DNA of 64,000 nucleotides from Puffinus mauretanicus. Lineage: Eukaryota > Chordata > Aves > Procellariiformes > Procellariidae. Both the position numbers and the translations under genes were made by a program. The notes under the pieces are model-generated. The model was not told where the DNA came from and did not search any database. It saw only the letters and a program-made list of their open reading frames with translations. Shown in pieces: positions 27,801 through 42,800 of the stretch (the stretch's first letter is position 1; every line of letters begins with the position of its first letter). The stretch lies in the NCBI GenBank assembly GCA_023333565.1, contig JAJKFH010001315.1, positions 1,302,001-1,366,000 of the forward strand. Reading direction: 5' to 3'.

Positions 27801-30800
27801 TTAGTATCAGCTATATATATATACACACACACACGCACATGCATATTTGGCTGAAATCAATTGTACAGGATACCAACTTAACACAGTAACACAGATGCAT
27901 ACATATACCCAAATCCGAGACAGCTGTCCCAAAAGCTATCCAAAGTTTTTCATATCAGTGTAAGTAAAAGTGAATTTCAAGCTGCAAGAACAAAGCTGAA
28001 AGAGAAATCTATATTCAAGGCACAAAAAAGTCATTCTTCCTTCAAGCAGTAATAAGCAGTAGGCTTATTTTGCACTGGCTGCAAACCCACAAAGATGTAC
28101 ATGGAAAGCTCAAGAAAACAAGTCAGCAGCCAGGGTTTGCTGCATGAACCACCATATGCTACTGAATGACCTCAGTGAACACTGAATCAGAATGCTAGCA
28201 TAATCTTTTCTATTTATTGCAAGCAAACATGAGAATTTATGTACAGACTTCCTCTGCACTGCTGTTGTTCAACTATTTCATCATTAAGGACAATTGTTGC
28301 TACTGATTAATATATTCAATTGCAGGTAGCTTTCTTTTTTGTAATACTTCTTCCCCCCGATAAATAAACCCTTCAGGATATAAAAATTACAAGGTTTTAA
28401 GCCTTACCTGTCCACAAGGAGCATTTTGCAAGGATATGGTAAATGCTCCAGATGTACGGCTTTTTGCTAGAACATATTGGCAGGTAGCTTGGAAAGTGTA
28501 TTTGCGCCCATCAAAAGTCATGAAATGAATGTCTCCTGAAACTGAGCATTCAGCTGACAAACATAACAAATAATGCATTTAAGTATGTAGAAAAGACAGT
28601 GTACTCTCAACAGTTATTACTGCTGTAGAGTTCATGCACTCTGATACATGCTATAATTTATAAAATTGTATTCATATTATAAGCAGGTACTAGGAACACG
28701 GTTAGGAACTGAACCTTATCCTTGCTTTTGTTACGGAGTTCCTACCTGATGTCAGGCCAGGATACCTAAGCAATTCTTCCCCCAGAAGGGGACAATAATA
28801 CATGTGATCCTTACATTGTGGGTATTTGATTTGTGGCTCTAAAAACTGATTTGCAGAAACATTAAGCACTCCCACTGTTAAATGATAACTCTGAGACCAG
28901 TGCTTGAATCTATGGGCAGCTATAAGAACCATGAGGTCATGAGTATCTTTAACATGCAAAATCCTTTTGACCTTAATCTCTGTAGTTTAGCTTCCTATCT
29001 GTGAAGTAAGAATAACACCCCTCATTCCACAGGCATGTTGTGAAAATAATTAACTGATATTCATACAATACCTAGACACTATCTTGCTAGCCAGCAATAG
29101 TGCGTGCGGGGAAAAAGTAATCTTGCCATAAGTCTGTCAAGTGAAGATTGCAGAGGAAACTTTAGTTGAGTATCAAGAATGACCAGGTGGTGCCATCTAC
29201 CAGAGACATTACAGTGATGTACACGGAGACACGTTAATGCACTAAGCTGAAAGGCAGATGCCTGCTATTCAGACCATTTTAATATTTAATCTACCGTGTG
29301 TGTAGATGCGTCCATATGTAGATAGAAATAAAAATACAAATTATATAGTGAAATATCACATGAAGATCTAACAGTAATATTTTACCCCAAGTGAAAATTC
29401 AGTTACCAGAAAAGTTAAGTATTCAAGACGCACATACCTGGACATGTCAGATTTGTACAAATCCACTTTCCTCCAATGCAAGTGCTGAAATAAAAACAAA
29501 AAGGTTTCATACTTTTCTTTTTCTGGTGAAGTATATATGGCTGTCCCTCAGCTGTTCTTCCTGGATTCCTTCTCTATGAAATGAGCACGAAGTGTTTTGA
29601 GTCTCACAAACGAGTACAACAGAGCTAGCACAATCACTAGAACAGCTGGAAGCTGTGGCAAGAGCTTGTCATGAGGATATGATCAGGTGAAATTTCATCC
29701 ATGCATCCAGTAACACTTTTCTTTCTTTTTAGCTTCTTGATAATATTATAAAAGTTAAGGATGATTAAAATTGAGAAGAATAAACACAAGCAATTTGAAT
29801 CTTATTACTTTAAAAAAACAGAACCATTGTGAAAAAAAGAAGTTGCACATCTGCAAGCTCATCCGTTTTCTTCAATTAAGTTGACCCAATAAAAGGCATT
29901 ATTTCTTCCTAGAAACTTTTCTTTCCAATGTATAAAATTAACTTAGAAATTCCCAAAACAGCAGCTTAGTGTCATAATGACATTAGGCTCTTTGTGTCCA
30001 AACAAGACAACAAAAACAGGAAACAAAGTCAAGGTAATTCTCTTGTTAAGATTTTGAATTCCAGATTCCTTTTAGTTTGAGGCAGAGTTCAAGGTGAAAA
30101 GAGCACTAAACATCACAGTACTCTCTGCAATATCTGTCATTTACTCTTCTTCCACATTAATAGCTCTATAGTTTCTTTTACCTTTCCCCTTCATTGCAAA
30201 ACATGTATGGAACAACAGGTTTTGTATGTAGAAACAGGGAGGACTTATCAACTTTACTCAATTTTTAACTGGAATAGGCCTTAAAGAAGTTGTCTCTCAT
30301 GACCATGAAAGGATTAAGTCCACGGCGTAAAAAGAAAAATTACTAACCAGTTATTACATTCCTCATAAACCACTGAACCCGTTTCAAAGAAACGTCCATG
30401 GTAGTCACAAGGACAGTCCATAGGCTTGACACACAACTCATTTTCATAAATTAAGCCTAGAAGAAATAAAACAACAAGAAAAAAGTGAAATATCTGTACA
30501 AATACTGATGGAGCACTAACAAGTATACCCAAGAACAGCACAAATGGTCATGTATGATAATAAAACTCTAGATTATTTGGTAGTCATTTTTGCAGAACAA
30601 GTGTACATTTGAATTATATTAAATAAATTGTACTACATAGACCAAGTCCCTAAATTGCTTGAGATATACTAACAATAGTATGAATAACAGGTATTTAATA
30701 TTGCGGGAGAGGGGCAGGAAACCACACACAAAAAAAACCCAAAACCAAACACACAAACACCAAACCATGCTGCTTTGAGTACCTTTGGCTTCTTTTTTGA

Positions 30801-33800
30801 CATTGTTACAAATACTTGCCTCTACGTTTTAAGGCACTGTTCGGTCCTTACTTTACTATGATGGTTTTTTGCTTTGGTGTTTTTTTTAGTTATTCCATTA
30901 TTAGAGAGACAGAAGCTAAAAGACTTTACTAGCCCATAAAAGATAAAATGTATGACAAAGATGAGTATACTTACAAATCATCAGGGTACATAGGCAGGAC
31001 TTGAAGATCCATGGCATAACTTTCTCTGACCTCTTTTAGATAGAATTATGTACCCAAGAGAAGCCAGTAACAAGGGGAAAACCGCACATATCAAAGTATA
31101 TTTTGGTAATAAGGCTAAAGTTTTGCTATAGGCTACATCGGTAAATACCTCACTTGCCAGAAACATACAACACTGTAAGAATCTCGGTATCAAAACCTGT
31201 TTCTGGCCACATGAATGAATTTTAGTCATGCCACGTTTTTGAGCTCTCCTGAGCACCTGACCTCGCAGACATTCTTCAGAAAAACAAAACAAAACAAAAA
31301 ACAACCCCACCACAAACAGAAAAAAAGAGCAACAACCACCAGAATCAGGAGGATGGCTGTCTTGTTAATAACAGAGCAAACGCCATTTTTCACTCAAATT
31401 GTGGAGCTCTACAGTTAGAATGTGGGATGTGTGCTGAAACCTATTCTCAGTTGTTAGAGGGAGGAAAAGGCTCTTGTCAGCTACAAGGAAGACAAGGTCA
31501 TTCATCCACACTCTGTGGGCACTGCATTTATAAAGAGCTCCTGTGAATACCTTAATCTAGCCAGGCCATATAGGTATGCAAACTCGGGGGAAAACAGTCT
31601 GAAAGTTATACGGAATCAAATAATATGTATTTGAGAAGCACAACTTACCGTCTGGACAGTAGCATCCATCAATGCAGGGAAGCTCACTGTCAATGCACTG
31701 TGATTGTTGATTACATGAAACAGGGCAACAGTTGATGCATTCATTGTAGGTCAAGGGTTCAGCACAGGTAATCACTAAAAAAATAGAAACAGGTAGAGAA
31801 ATGAAAAAGTATTGTGCTACTGCCTCAGGGCTTAAATAGACTGCACACATTTCTTTCAGGTGTTTACTTTTTGGTAAGTCAATTGAGTATCTGTTGTCTA
31901 GAACAATGAAAAAATGGCTTTCATAACACACACACAGAATATATATATATTCATATTCTGTCCATTCAAGGTGCATTGAGAAGGAATAATTTTAAATTAC
32001 ACCAAGGGAGACTCGGGGAAGCTTTCTCACGACAGAGCTATTTAGATACTCAGACCAGCATAGGAAGTGGTAGAACATCCATTAACAAACATTTTTGGAA
32101 ACACGGCGGAAATCTTCTGTCATGAATGACAAAGCAAAAAACTTACTTTCAAACTTACTTTCTGTGACTTCTAAGATGAAGACTTACGCAAATGTAATTC
32201 AAATTTATTTTTAACACTCCTGACACACATTTTATATATGAGAAAGCCATGAAGACTTTGACAATATTTGAAAGAGTAGCTCTATGAAAAAACAGATGGT
32301 TAATCACCTTAAAGAATCTCTGATGTTTTAGTAAGAAGGTTCTTAAAACACATTCTAATAAGCTTAGTGCTTTAAATACATTCAGTACAAATTACACACA
32401 TAAAAAAGAAACTCCATTGCATTTATGTAGCTTTGAAGTGAGTCCATAGTTATGCTTTCATTGAGAACTATACAAGTTCAAAATAGGAGGAAGGACAAAG
32501 CAGTAAAAGCATGAAGAGCACTCTTTTCAAAATACAACTACTAAGCACTATTTCCAAGTACGAAAGCATCTGCATACCACACTGCTGAAAGTGCATTCGC
32601 CATCCATGAAGTGGCTTTCCTGCTTGGGCACATGCTCTGGCATATTCAGTTAATGCTCGACACCAAGTTGCATTATCAACTGCTGACCTTACACAAATAA
32701 AAATTGACATATTATTTTCTACCTACATTCAAACACGCATCATAACCTCACGAGTGCTCCTGCATTGCATACAGCCATGTTGTTTGAATCTACTTTAATA
32801 ACGTTCTAAAGTACTGCGTTGTTTGCCTAGGTTAAAAGTCTTAAATATAAGACATTCTGCCACACTTGAAGACAGGTCATCAATATATTTGAGACCTGAT
32901 GCTAATTTCCTGAATAAATCCATGAAAGCCACAGACACAACAGTATAAACAGACGTTAATAAAGGTCTTGATTTTTACAAAAGGAATAGCATCCTTCAGA
33001 AAACTAGTAAGAAGAAAGTGTAAGATTTCCACCAGTGAGTCACCATGGTACAAGAAATGGAAATTATCTTCTCCTGTCCAGCCTGTTCATTTAACTAGTC
33101 AAAACTGCTTGGGCAGGGAGCATAGCAGGTTGTGAAATGATAGCTGGGCCTGATTTTGGTCATCCTTATACCAAAGAAAACAGGAACAAGTCCACAGAAA
33201 TTTCTGGCAGTAAAACTAGAACAAGCAAGAAAAGCAAGATAATACAAGAATGTTAGATAAAAACTAATATGCAGAAAAAGACACACGTTAGTTCTGTTAA
33301 CATTTACAATTTATTCTCATGATAGAGGGACAAAGTTTTTTATAACAGCTTTGGAATTACCCAAAACCATTCACTTACATGCAAAGATCATTGGTGCAGC
33401 TTGCCATAAAAGGAACAGGACTCACATATTCATGACATTGTTCAAACGGGGGATGTAACAGGATATTACACAGAGCATATGCCCTCTGAAATGAATGAGA
33501 GAGCTGTTGTGAAGAGAAGGTTTTCAAAAATAAACCTAAGCAGAACAGAATACTATGGAAAATCAGAACAGACATCTCAGTCTGTGACTAGGAATCACTT
33601 TCATCAACTAGAAGCGGTGGCTAGCAACATATTGCTCTCCATGTCAGAGTATTCCTAACATTGAATCTTTTATCCAAGGTCATATCAATGATAGTAAAAC
33701 ATATCCCTTCCCCAAGAAAGGAATCGACCATGTTGCAGCTAAGCCCAGATGACCTGAGATAGTCTTCATTTTAGTTAAATTATACAGTAAAAGGCAACAG

Positions 33801-36800
33801 AAATAAAACATGCCTGGCATCAGCTTTAGTTTCAAAGCACTTCATTTCAGGGTTGTATCTTGAAAATATTACTTAAAAGGAAAAACTACTTCAATGTGAT
33901 GGACAAAAGTAACAATAATTCATTTTTCAAACACTGGCAAATTAACTGTGCTCTCTGGTTTTGCCTGCTTGCTTCTTTCTATCCTTCCTAAGGGAAGGAA
34001 TAGGAACCAGCTCTAGAACACACCCCTACTTTACAACTTATCACTCATTTAGCCCCAGATTCAAACACTTCTATTGGCTGCTATACAGACAATATAACAT
34101 TTGAAAAGATCAAGAATTAAATTATAAACTCATACAGAAGAAAACTGGGGGGAAAAGGAGGAGACAAGGGAAGCTCTGCTGCAACAACCATTTTAATCCA
34201 AAGAAGTTCTCCGAAGAAGAACTGAGAATATTTCCAGTCTTCTTCGAAGTGTTAAGTCAAATTCTTGCTCTAATTAGAATCACCAACTATTGTAATAATC
34301 CTTTTGTGTTGATCCAAACCTGTAGAGATTCATGGCTTTGTGTCAGGCAGGGTGGTTCATTGAGAAGAGATTTATCCCAATTGGGTGCTCCTTCTGGAGG
34401 ATTTTCCTGCCAACTCTCTACGAATTCTGTTATATCATCTGTCAGTTTTCCTAAACAAGACACACATACAGTCACATAGTGACTTGGAAGAACAGCATTT
34501 CTATAGGATTTCCCAGGGAAACATCTCAACAATCAAAACATCACATTAAGCAGAGAGCACCAAACCCTTTCTACAACTAAATGAATCAGCTGTTAGTCTG
34601 AAGACAATCCGGTCCTTTTAAGAAACAAAAATACTTTTAAAAGGGACTATAGTAGGAAGGCTTTAGAATGGCAGAAAGAAGCTTACTCATGCAATTTGGC
34701 AGGGAAGGGCTTTAGGGAGCAAGACTGTGCCTGACGCAGTCTTTGAATGGAAGAAAGGAAAGAAAAGCTGTAATAAACTGTATATACATAGGTCTATGCT
34801 GTTACTTTATATGAACTCTCCCAACAGAGAGTCTAAAACCCAAGGAAGATGAGGCATTCCTGGGTCACTGCAAGGGTGCGAAATGATTGTATACATTGAC
34901 CAAATAAAGCTATGGCTTCTTTACATAAGTAGAAATGTCCATGCTAGCTTTAAACTAGTTAAGAAAGGTATAATCCATCATATACAAGTGGCGACATTGA
35001 TTACTACTTGGATTACCCATGAATGTGAATCTTGCCATATCTTTATTACTACTGCTCCCCAAGCTAATTGGATAAAGCTAATATGCAGTGTATCAACTTG
35101 TGCTACATCACAGCTTTATACGACTAAGATATCCTGAGAAAGGTGAAAGAGGAAAGTCTCTGAAGGCAATGAGGGCAATGAGCTATTGATCTTGGTATTA
35201 TTTTAAGCATTTTGATTTAGTGAGCAAACTATTCAATGGGGCTAAGAGCTGATATTAGTGCACAGCTGATGCTTTCTAAAATTGAGTGGCACACTTAAAC
35301 AACAGAGGAAACCTACTATATATTGTACTCTGAGCTTCGAAGTAGTACTCTGCAGAAATACCCTAATTTTAAAGAGGAGGAGCAAAAAGTTAAATAGCCC
35401 AAAGCAATCATTTCCAGAAGTCTTTATCACCTAACTTGAGATATCTTTCAAGGGGCCTGATTTTTCCCCCTGGTTCTTTTTATTTTATAGAGATCTTCAC
35501 TCAGTATTTATTGAAAGGCAAGACACTTGGAAGTATCTGAAGTTGGTATCCAAGGATCACTGGTCACTTCTGCAAGCATTAGCATAAATGAAGTGCCAGA
35601 TCAAATGAGATTTGGCAGTTTTCATCGATTTGATTTACTAATTAAAATTATAGATTTATTTCCAATAGCAGTATCTCAAGCTTCCACAGGCTCCTATATA
35701 AAACTGCTAAGAGGGCAATGAACAGTTAAAAGTAGATTTTACCTTTCAAGTCCTAGGAAACTGAAGTACAAATACCATTGTAGGTAATCATAGAATCATT
35801 AAGGTTGGAAAAGACCTCTAAGATCATCAAGTCCAATCGTCAGCCCAACATTACCATGCCCACTAAACCATGTCCCTAAGCACCTCATCTACACGGCTTT
35901 TAAATACTTCCAGGGATGGTGACTCAACCACTTCCCTAGGCAGCCTGTTCCAAGGCCTGACCACTCTTTCAGTAAAGAAATTTTTCTGAATGTCCAATCT
36001 AAACCTCCCTTGGCACAACTTGAGGCCATTTCCTCTCGTCCTATCGCTAGTTACCTGGCAGAAGAGACCAACACCCACCTCGCTACAACCTCCTTTCAGG
36101 TAGCTGTAGAGCACGATGAGGTCCCTGCTCAGCCTCCTCTTCTCCAGACTAAACAACCCCAGTTCCCTCAGCCGCTCCTCATCAGACTCGTGCTCCAGGC
36201 CCTTCACCAGCTTCGCTGCCCTTCTCTGGACACGCTCCAGCACCTCAATGTCCTTCTTGTAGTGAGGGGCCCAAAACTGAACACAGTATTCAAGGTACGG
36301 CCTCACCAGTGCCAAGTACAGGGGCACGATCACCTCCCTACTCCTGCTGGCCACACTATTTCTGATACAGGCCAGGATGCCATTGGAGTAAGACAGCTTT
36401 TTGTCATGCTTTTTAAAGATCTTCCTTCCCAGAGCCCCATCTATATTGAAACTGGCCCTCTTCACTAACAATATACTCTACCACAAGTATTTCCATATCA
36501 TATTTTCTATTTCATAAGTTGCCCATCTTATATTCAATTAGCATTACAATTAAAACTAAGCAAAGTAACATTTAGTTCACCTGAAAAAAAACCCCTGTAT
36601 TAACACAAGAGGAAGTATTTTAAATACTCACCATAACTAGTTTCAAGATCATCCTGCAGGATAGCATTATTGTTTCCACACAGTCCATGTGTTTTGCCCA
36701 GGTACTCTGGGGCCATTTTGATATACACTGCAGACGTACCATCCCAAGCCAGAGTAAAGGCATACTGGTGCCTAACTAGGAAGTATCCAGCTAGCTTCTG

Positions 36801-39800
36801 GATATGTACGTTTCCAATAATATAAGGTAACTGTACTCTGAAAAATGAGACAGAATCAAAAACAACTTTACATGAGAAAGTATCACTATTAAAAATAAAT
36901 TACTTGCTGATTTAATGACTTTCTCATACATCTGAAAACCCCTGATACAAATGTTGAGTAATTGCGCTAAAAAAGATAAAGTTGAAAGTAAGAGCAAAAA
37001 TCAAAGGATCAATGTCAATGGTTATGCTTCTTAATACTATGTACCACTCATTTAGATATCACCTTCCTGAGACACTACTCTGTAGATGGGGAGTAATTTT
37101 TACAGCTGTGGTCTGGATAGTTGGGGTTTTTTTAAGCTACCAACAAATAAGTGATCTAGTTTATATCTCTGTTATCAAATTGGTATCATGAGATTAGTTC
37201 CAGTGTAACTACAGCATCAGAAACATGATATAATTACCCAAATCCTTTATAGGTGACTTCACTGCTCATCTTTATCTGTTCATCTCCAGAAAAGAATAAA
37301 CTAATGGACCTTTTGCAGGAGTAAGGAGAAGAATGGCACTCAGGATCATTATTCACCTGCCAAATAAAATTACTAGCATCAAAGTCAAGATTTTAATCAA
37401 ACTCTTCGTAACCCATGTTACACAACTAATACTCCCAATCCCACCCTCCACATGTGAGCAAGTAGTTTGGTCCCATTCTTCCCCAAAAACCTGTGTACAA
37501 TTAGCACTATTTTTAGAGCAATCTTTTCACAGCCGCAGCAGGTTTTGAAAGTACACACATCAGTTTCCTTCCAGCTATTTACATTTTGTGCTATAGTAAC
37601 TGGCAGCCCACATTACATTAGAATTACATCTAGATTACGTTCTAGAACCCCCATACTATCATCACAAGTTATTTTTAATGTCTAAATATTAATGCATTAT
37701 TAGCAAGCTCAACAACAGCTAAAAGGAACGTAGAAGTGCAGTCCCCTACCTGTATGGAAAAACTCTGTTCATCTAATTCAGTGTGTCTCACAAGTGCGTA
37801 TGTGGATTTCCCAGAAAAATAATAATAGAGTCCATCGAAAGTTTCGAAATTATATTGACCCCATGTTCTGCATATATGATCTCTTTCAGCACCTGTATTA
37901 TACACTAACACAACGAGAGTCACTTGAGAAGTACCACTGGTTTTCTGATTCAATCTGTAGTTGAGATGTATGCATGTGGTATGCTATGAAATATCACCAC
38001 AGAAAAGAGAGGGAAAAATACTAGAGCATGACAGAGCCTTTAGGCAGAGGGCAGTCATTCTTGTAGCTATGGGAACCCAAGTACAATCCCAGAAACCCAG
38101 TTAGTTTTCTCTCTTTACACACCTGTCTGGCATCTTGGTCCACTTGCATTAAATCGACTGCAGTTGCACAGCTCTCTGGAGACACACTCACCTCCATTAA
38201 AACATGTAAACGAATCTGAGTGGAAAAAACAAGGCATGTTAAAAATAAATTATGATCATTTTCATTCTTAAGACCCAGTTCTGTCACTGAATGTAACTCC
38301 ATGAATGACAGGATATGCTGGCTTAGCATTTAAATGTCCAGGAGAAACCCACAGGCCTCCACAAACAGGAAATATACTGCAAAAGCTTCACCTCAAGAAA
38401 TACAACCAGATGAAGTAAATCTATTGCACATTTAGAGAAGCCAAATCAAAATGGCTGTGATATCTGTTAGTCTGACATGTTTTAGTCCCCTATGCAATGA
38501 ACAGAGGAAGCAAACAAGTATTACACAGCAAAAAAGCACAGTGCCCATGTCCTTATATAAAAGGCTGCTGCAAATAACACTGCATGGATAAGCTCTACCA
38601 GGATGAGAGCATACTACCCTAGAAATACAAATGTCAAGATCCCAGCTGTAAAACTTTCAGCTGTCTGCTCTCCTTCCACCTTACAGCTTTTAAGTATACA
38701 ACCACAAAGACTTTCCATAAAGACACAGACCACTGCTCTTGTTTCTAATTTTATTAGAGACAAACTTTTAAGGAAGGACAAATTTAATGCTTAAGTGAGC
38801 CTACTGTTGAGAAAGCAAGCTCCCTAACTTGAAATGACAGGTTTGGGTTTGGGGGAGGGAGAGGTGATGGGTTTTTTTACTCATTTTTTTCCCTGGGAAG
38901 ATGCCCGTCAAAATCTGACAAAACAAGTTTTCACAGTCTAAGGAAAGATGTGCACAAGCAGAAACAAAGCTTCCTGCTACTAAATTTAGACTTTGTGATT
39001 AAATGCTTTTCTAACAATTGTGATATATTCACTTATTTTGCTAATATTTGATCTTTTAAAGTTTTAAGTCTCTTTAGGAAAGCATTTGAATTTTAATAAT
39101 TGAGTATTACGTAATCATAGTAATTTTTGTGTTTGGAGAACAGAAACTGAGATTGTGTTTGTTACAGACAAGCAGACAAGTTTCTCGGAAGAAACTATTT
39201 CAGGAAGAGACAAACTGAAGACTCAGCCTTCTTGTTTTCTTTATCTTTATACACACATCATGCTTGAAAAATACTCTTATATATGAACTTTTTAAGTGCT
39301 GTCCTGAAAACCAGAATTCACAGAAAGAGATCTTTCCTCCCATTCCAGTAAAGCCTTTGCTTATGAAATATCTAATCATCATTAGTATACACAGAAGTCC
39401 TAACATACCTAGATTATCTTCAGGCTTTTGAGAAAGCTTTGCTAAAAAGCGTTTGAAGCTTTGCTGATGCAGGCAAAATAAAGCAAACTCCACTTCTGAC
39501 AACCCAAATAAACTCTACAGTTGATTTAGTCTTGACAGAATTAGACTTCAGAGGAAAGCCTTCTAGGATACAGACCACTGTTTTATGATTTCATGGGTCA
39601 TACCATCTTCAGGTTTTGTTCTCACTATTGGCATTCACTGAACTTACATGAAAAGCACCAACATCAAAACTTTGAAATGTTTTTTTTATAAACTGACCAC
39701 AAGGAAACAAATGTTTTCTAACAAGTCAAGAGTTGATCATTGACATCCTACTGCCATTAAATGGATGCTGAATTCTTGATTCCAGCAACAGAAAAATAAA

Positions 39801-42800
39801 TCAATTTCAAAGGGTGTTTTCTCCCTACCTAATTTTTCTCTCCTCTTCTAGAAGCTCATTTTATTGATGTTTTACCAATACCAATTTCCTACTAACATCT
39901 TTTATTTTTTTTTCAACACACACCACCCCCTCCAAAAAAAAAAAAGAAAAAAAAGAGACAACGTAGACAAAGTAAAAGAGAACGCTCCTTTGCCTAGCTA
40001 GCCCAAATATCTAGCTCTTTTCCCTGCCTGGCCAGCATGAGTTCGATTTAAAAACTAATGCAAGCACCATGTAGAAAGGTCCCTACTTATTCTGACTGAG
40101 CCATCTCATTTACATACTCACAGTGACCAATCTTGTCACTAATGCAAAAGCCTTATTCCTCTTGTCAAGAGAGGCAGACATTGATCTCTTTCATCTTGAG
40201 TGTTGCAAGACCTGTGTAATCAGAGCTCAAGTCTCTGTTCTTTGCTCCTCTAAGATTATGCCCTATTGCCTGTACAGTTACAATAATCTGCAATTAGATT
40301 GCAAGTCATGTTCCTCTTAGCTGTAGAGGAAGTTAGCCCCCTTTTGATGTTTCAGGTTGAATGATTCCCCTTTAAGCATGGCTCAGGTAACCTGCTTCGA
40401 GCCATGTTTATTCAGATTGTGCACACAGCCAGCTGATCTGGGACCCTTCCTGTCACTGGGAAGGATGTCCCTTGCTCCTTTTAGAGAGAAAGGAAGTTAG
40501 TCAAATCTGAATTGCAAGTCAAATGACTCAATGATGAGCATTTTCCTCTTTATGAAGTTCTCTTCTGTTTGTGCAAGTATGATTCTAAAAAAACCATGAT
40601 AAACATAGCTCTTGTATTTGCGTATATCCCTTTTTACATCACTGTAGTATCTTTCCTTACATTGTGTAGAAAAGGTCAGTGTGCAAAGATTAGTTATCCT
40701 TAACCAGGTAATGAGAGGAATACAGTGTTGATTCAGATCGCATTTAGTGATCTTACTACTGCAGACAACCTGGCTTCCTTTAATCATCCAATTTGCTAAT
40801 TAACACAGAAATACTTCCTCAGGTATCCGGAATAAACATCCTATAACAAAGGGTTCACTGTGATCTTTGTCACTAAAGGAATGTAAGCTCCCTAAATAAG
40901 CTAACCCATATGATCATATCACAAGTCTAAGTCTCTCCTATGGGCATCAGAAACATTGTAACACCTGCAGAAAGGGAATAAACATCAAGACTAAGAATAG
41001 GTTAAAATTAGGAAACATTACTGAAGAATATTGTGTCCTTCGTTTACCTGAAAATGACCTCTACTAAAAAGCCCTTAGCTCTTCTTTTTCTTTTGACATT
41101 ATGCCAGTTGAGTTCATTGGGTTGGAATCTGAAATCAAAAACTGGTGAGACTTTTCTAGCAGGAAGTGGTAGGCCTAAGTAACATGATTCCACTCGCATA
41201 AATAATAATGTGATTTCTAACCAGTGATGCCGTTACAACCTGCAAGTCACTCTGATAATCTGACCATTGTTGCCACAAAGCAACTTGCTTCAAATTCCTT
41301 CTTTATTGAACAGCGTGAAGACTTGGGGTCATCTTATAACGCAGGTCTGAATTCTTCTCTGCTCCTCTCATTGCTTAAATACTCTAACCATCTGGTAATT
41401 ACTGAATAGGCTGCAACCCCACTCAATATGTGGACAGGGTTATTTTAGTCCCTTGGGCACCTGGACCTCCATTTAGTTCATCCCCTTTCTTAATTCTTCA
41501 GTGTCAGGCAGGGAGAGCCTTCAGGCCAGAGCTAGCGCCCTATAAGCAGTAGCAGAACCTCATGCCTCACAGCCTCTTAAAAAGTGAGACACTAATCTAG
41601 CCTGTTGCATTTCATTGCAAGTGTTTCTGGAGATAAGTGTCCAAGCTTCACAGAGGTGATTACTGCTGTTGGTCTCTGAAAAGAGATGCTTTAATAGCAT
41701 CATGTAGACCTGGCAAGAAGTAGTTCCAAAATCCATTTTGAAATTACTGTACAGTTCCACCCAACTCTCGTTGGCCTTTCAAATGTTCTTCACCTGGGCT
41801 CCGAGCACAAGTTCTGCCAATTTCATATGAGAACTGCTCAATCTTGCATCTTCATCAAAATAAGCATTTATTTTGAAATATTATTATAGATGCAATACAT
41901 TTTGTGGGTTTGTATCTATGATATTGTGCGCACTTAGTTTATTATGCTTTCTTACATTACTACTTCTCTAATGAGTACTTAAGATCTCTTGAACTTATTT
42001 CAGTTGCAAACCAACTATATGTCCAGGTTTGCTCACCCATGATTTGTTCTTCCAATCTTCAACTGCATCTATTAGGAATAAAATAAGTATAGCTGAAAGT
42101 AATTTATATAACGTGAAGCCCTTCAGCATGAAGTGAGATACAATCACTAAAGAACAGCTCTACTCTTGGAGCACTAAGAGGTAACTGCAAAGAAAGCATG
42201 TATCTGTATCCCATACAAAAGTTAAGATACGAAATCAGAGAGACATCTAAATTAAATTTTTTTCACAGAAGTAAAAGCAAGCCAACACATTCAAGAACAT
42301 GTTTGACTACTCAAATTACCATGCACATCAACCTTGAAATATTTGATTTTTGTTTTCACCATCATGTCAATCCTGTTGCTCCAACTGAATTTTGACCTCA
42401 CTGTAATACACCATTATCATCAATACGCTATTAATTCTTGAAGATTTGTGACTGATGTGGACCTTGGTATGGGTATTTTTCTGTAAAACATTAAGCACTT
42501 CATAGTGTTGGAATTCTGTATTTTGTTACTGTTTTTTAAGACATAGCATGAAAAATTTGTTCAATGCAAGTCCCTGAAGACAGGTTTCCTTTCAAAATAT
42601 TCATTATTAGATTTACTTGGACAGAAAAGTTGAAGTATGAAAGATTAATTTAGAGATCTGAAAGCAATCAAGTTTTACTTAAGCTAGGCAGGTACAAGGT
42701 CCAGCCTGTTCCCTCAGTTCTTATGATTCTGCCTATTTACCAGCTTTGGCCCAAACAGTTTCAGAGCTCCAGAGAGTCATTTACAGAAATAGACAAAGAC

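Larger units (their letters stand above)
15399..28407 (-). other. OTOG: OTOG introns 17 to 13
   Basis: Introns of about 1.6, 1.5, 1.8, 1.0 and 6.5 kb around exons 17-14. They are AT-rich with scattered short open frames, none recognisable. The longest such frame (plus strand, 23547-23954) shows no domain. A TA/CA microsatellite lies at 27812-27839. Confidence 0.6.
28554..34319 (-). other. OTOG: OTOG introns 12 to 7
   Basis: Six short introns (about 0.7-1.2 kb) between exons 13 and 7. Intron 10 contains an A/C-rich tract near 30720-30766, a T/G-rich tract near 30860-30890 and another A/C-rich tract near 31278-31325. Nothing else was recognised. Confidence 0.6.

Noticed and set aside
36010..36468. 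152-codon open frame on the plus strand
   Set aside because: Exact antisense shadow of the CR1 reverse-transcriptase frame.
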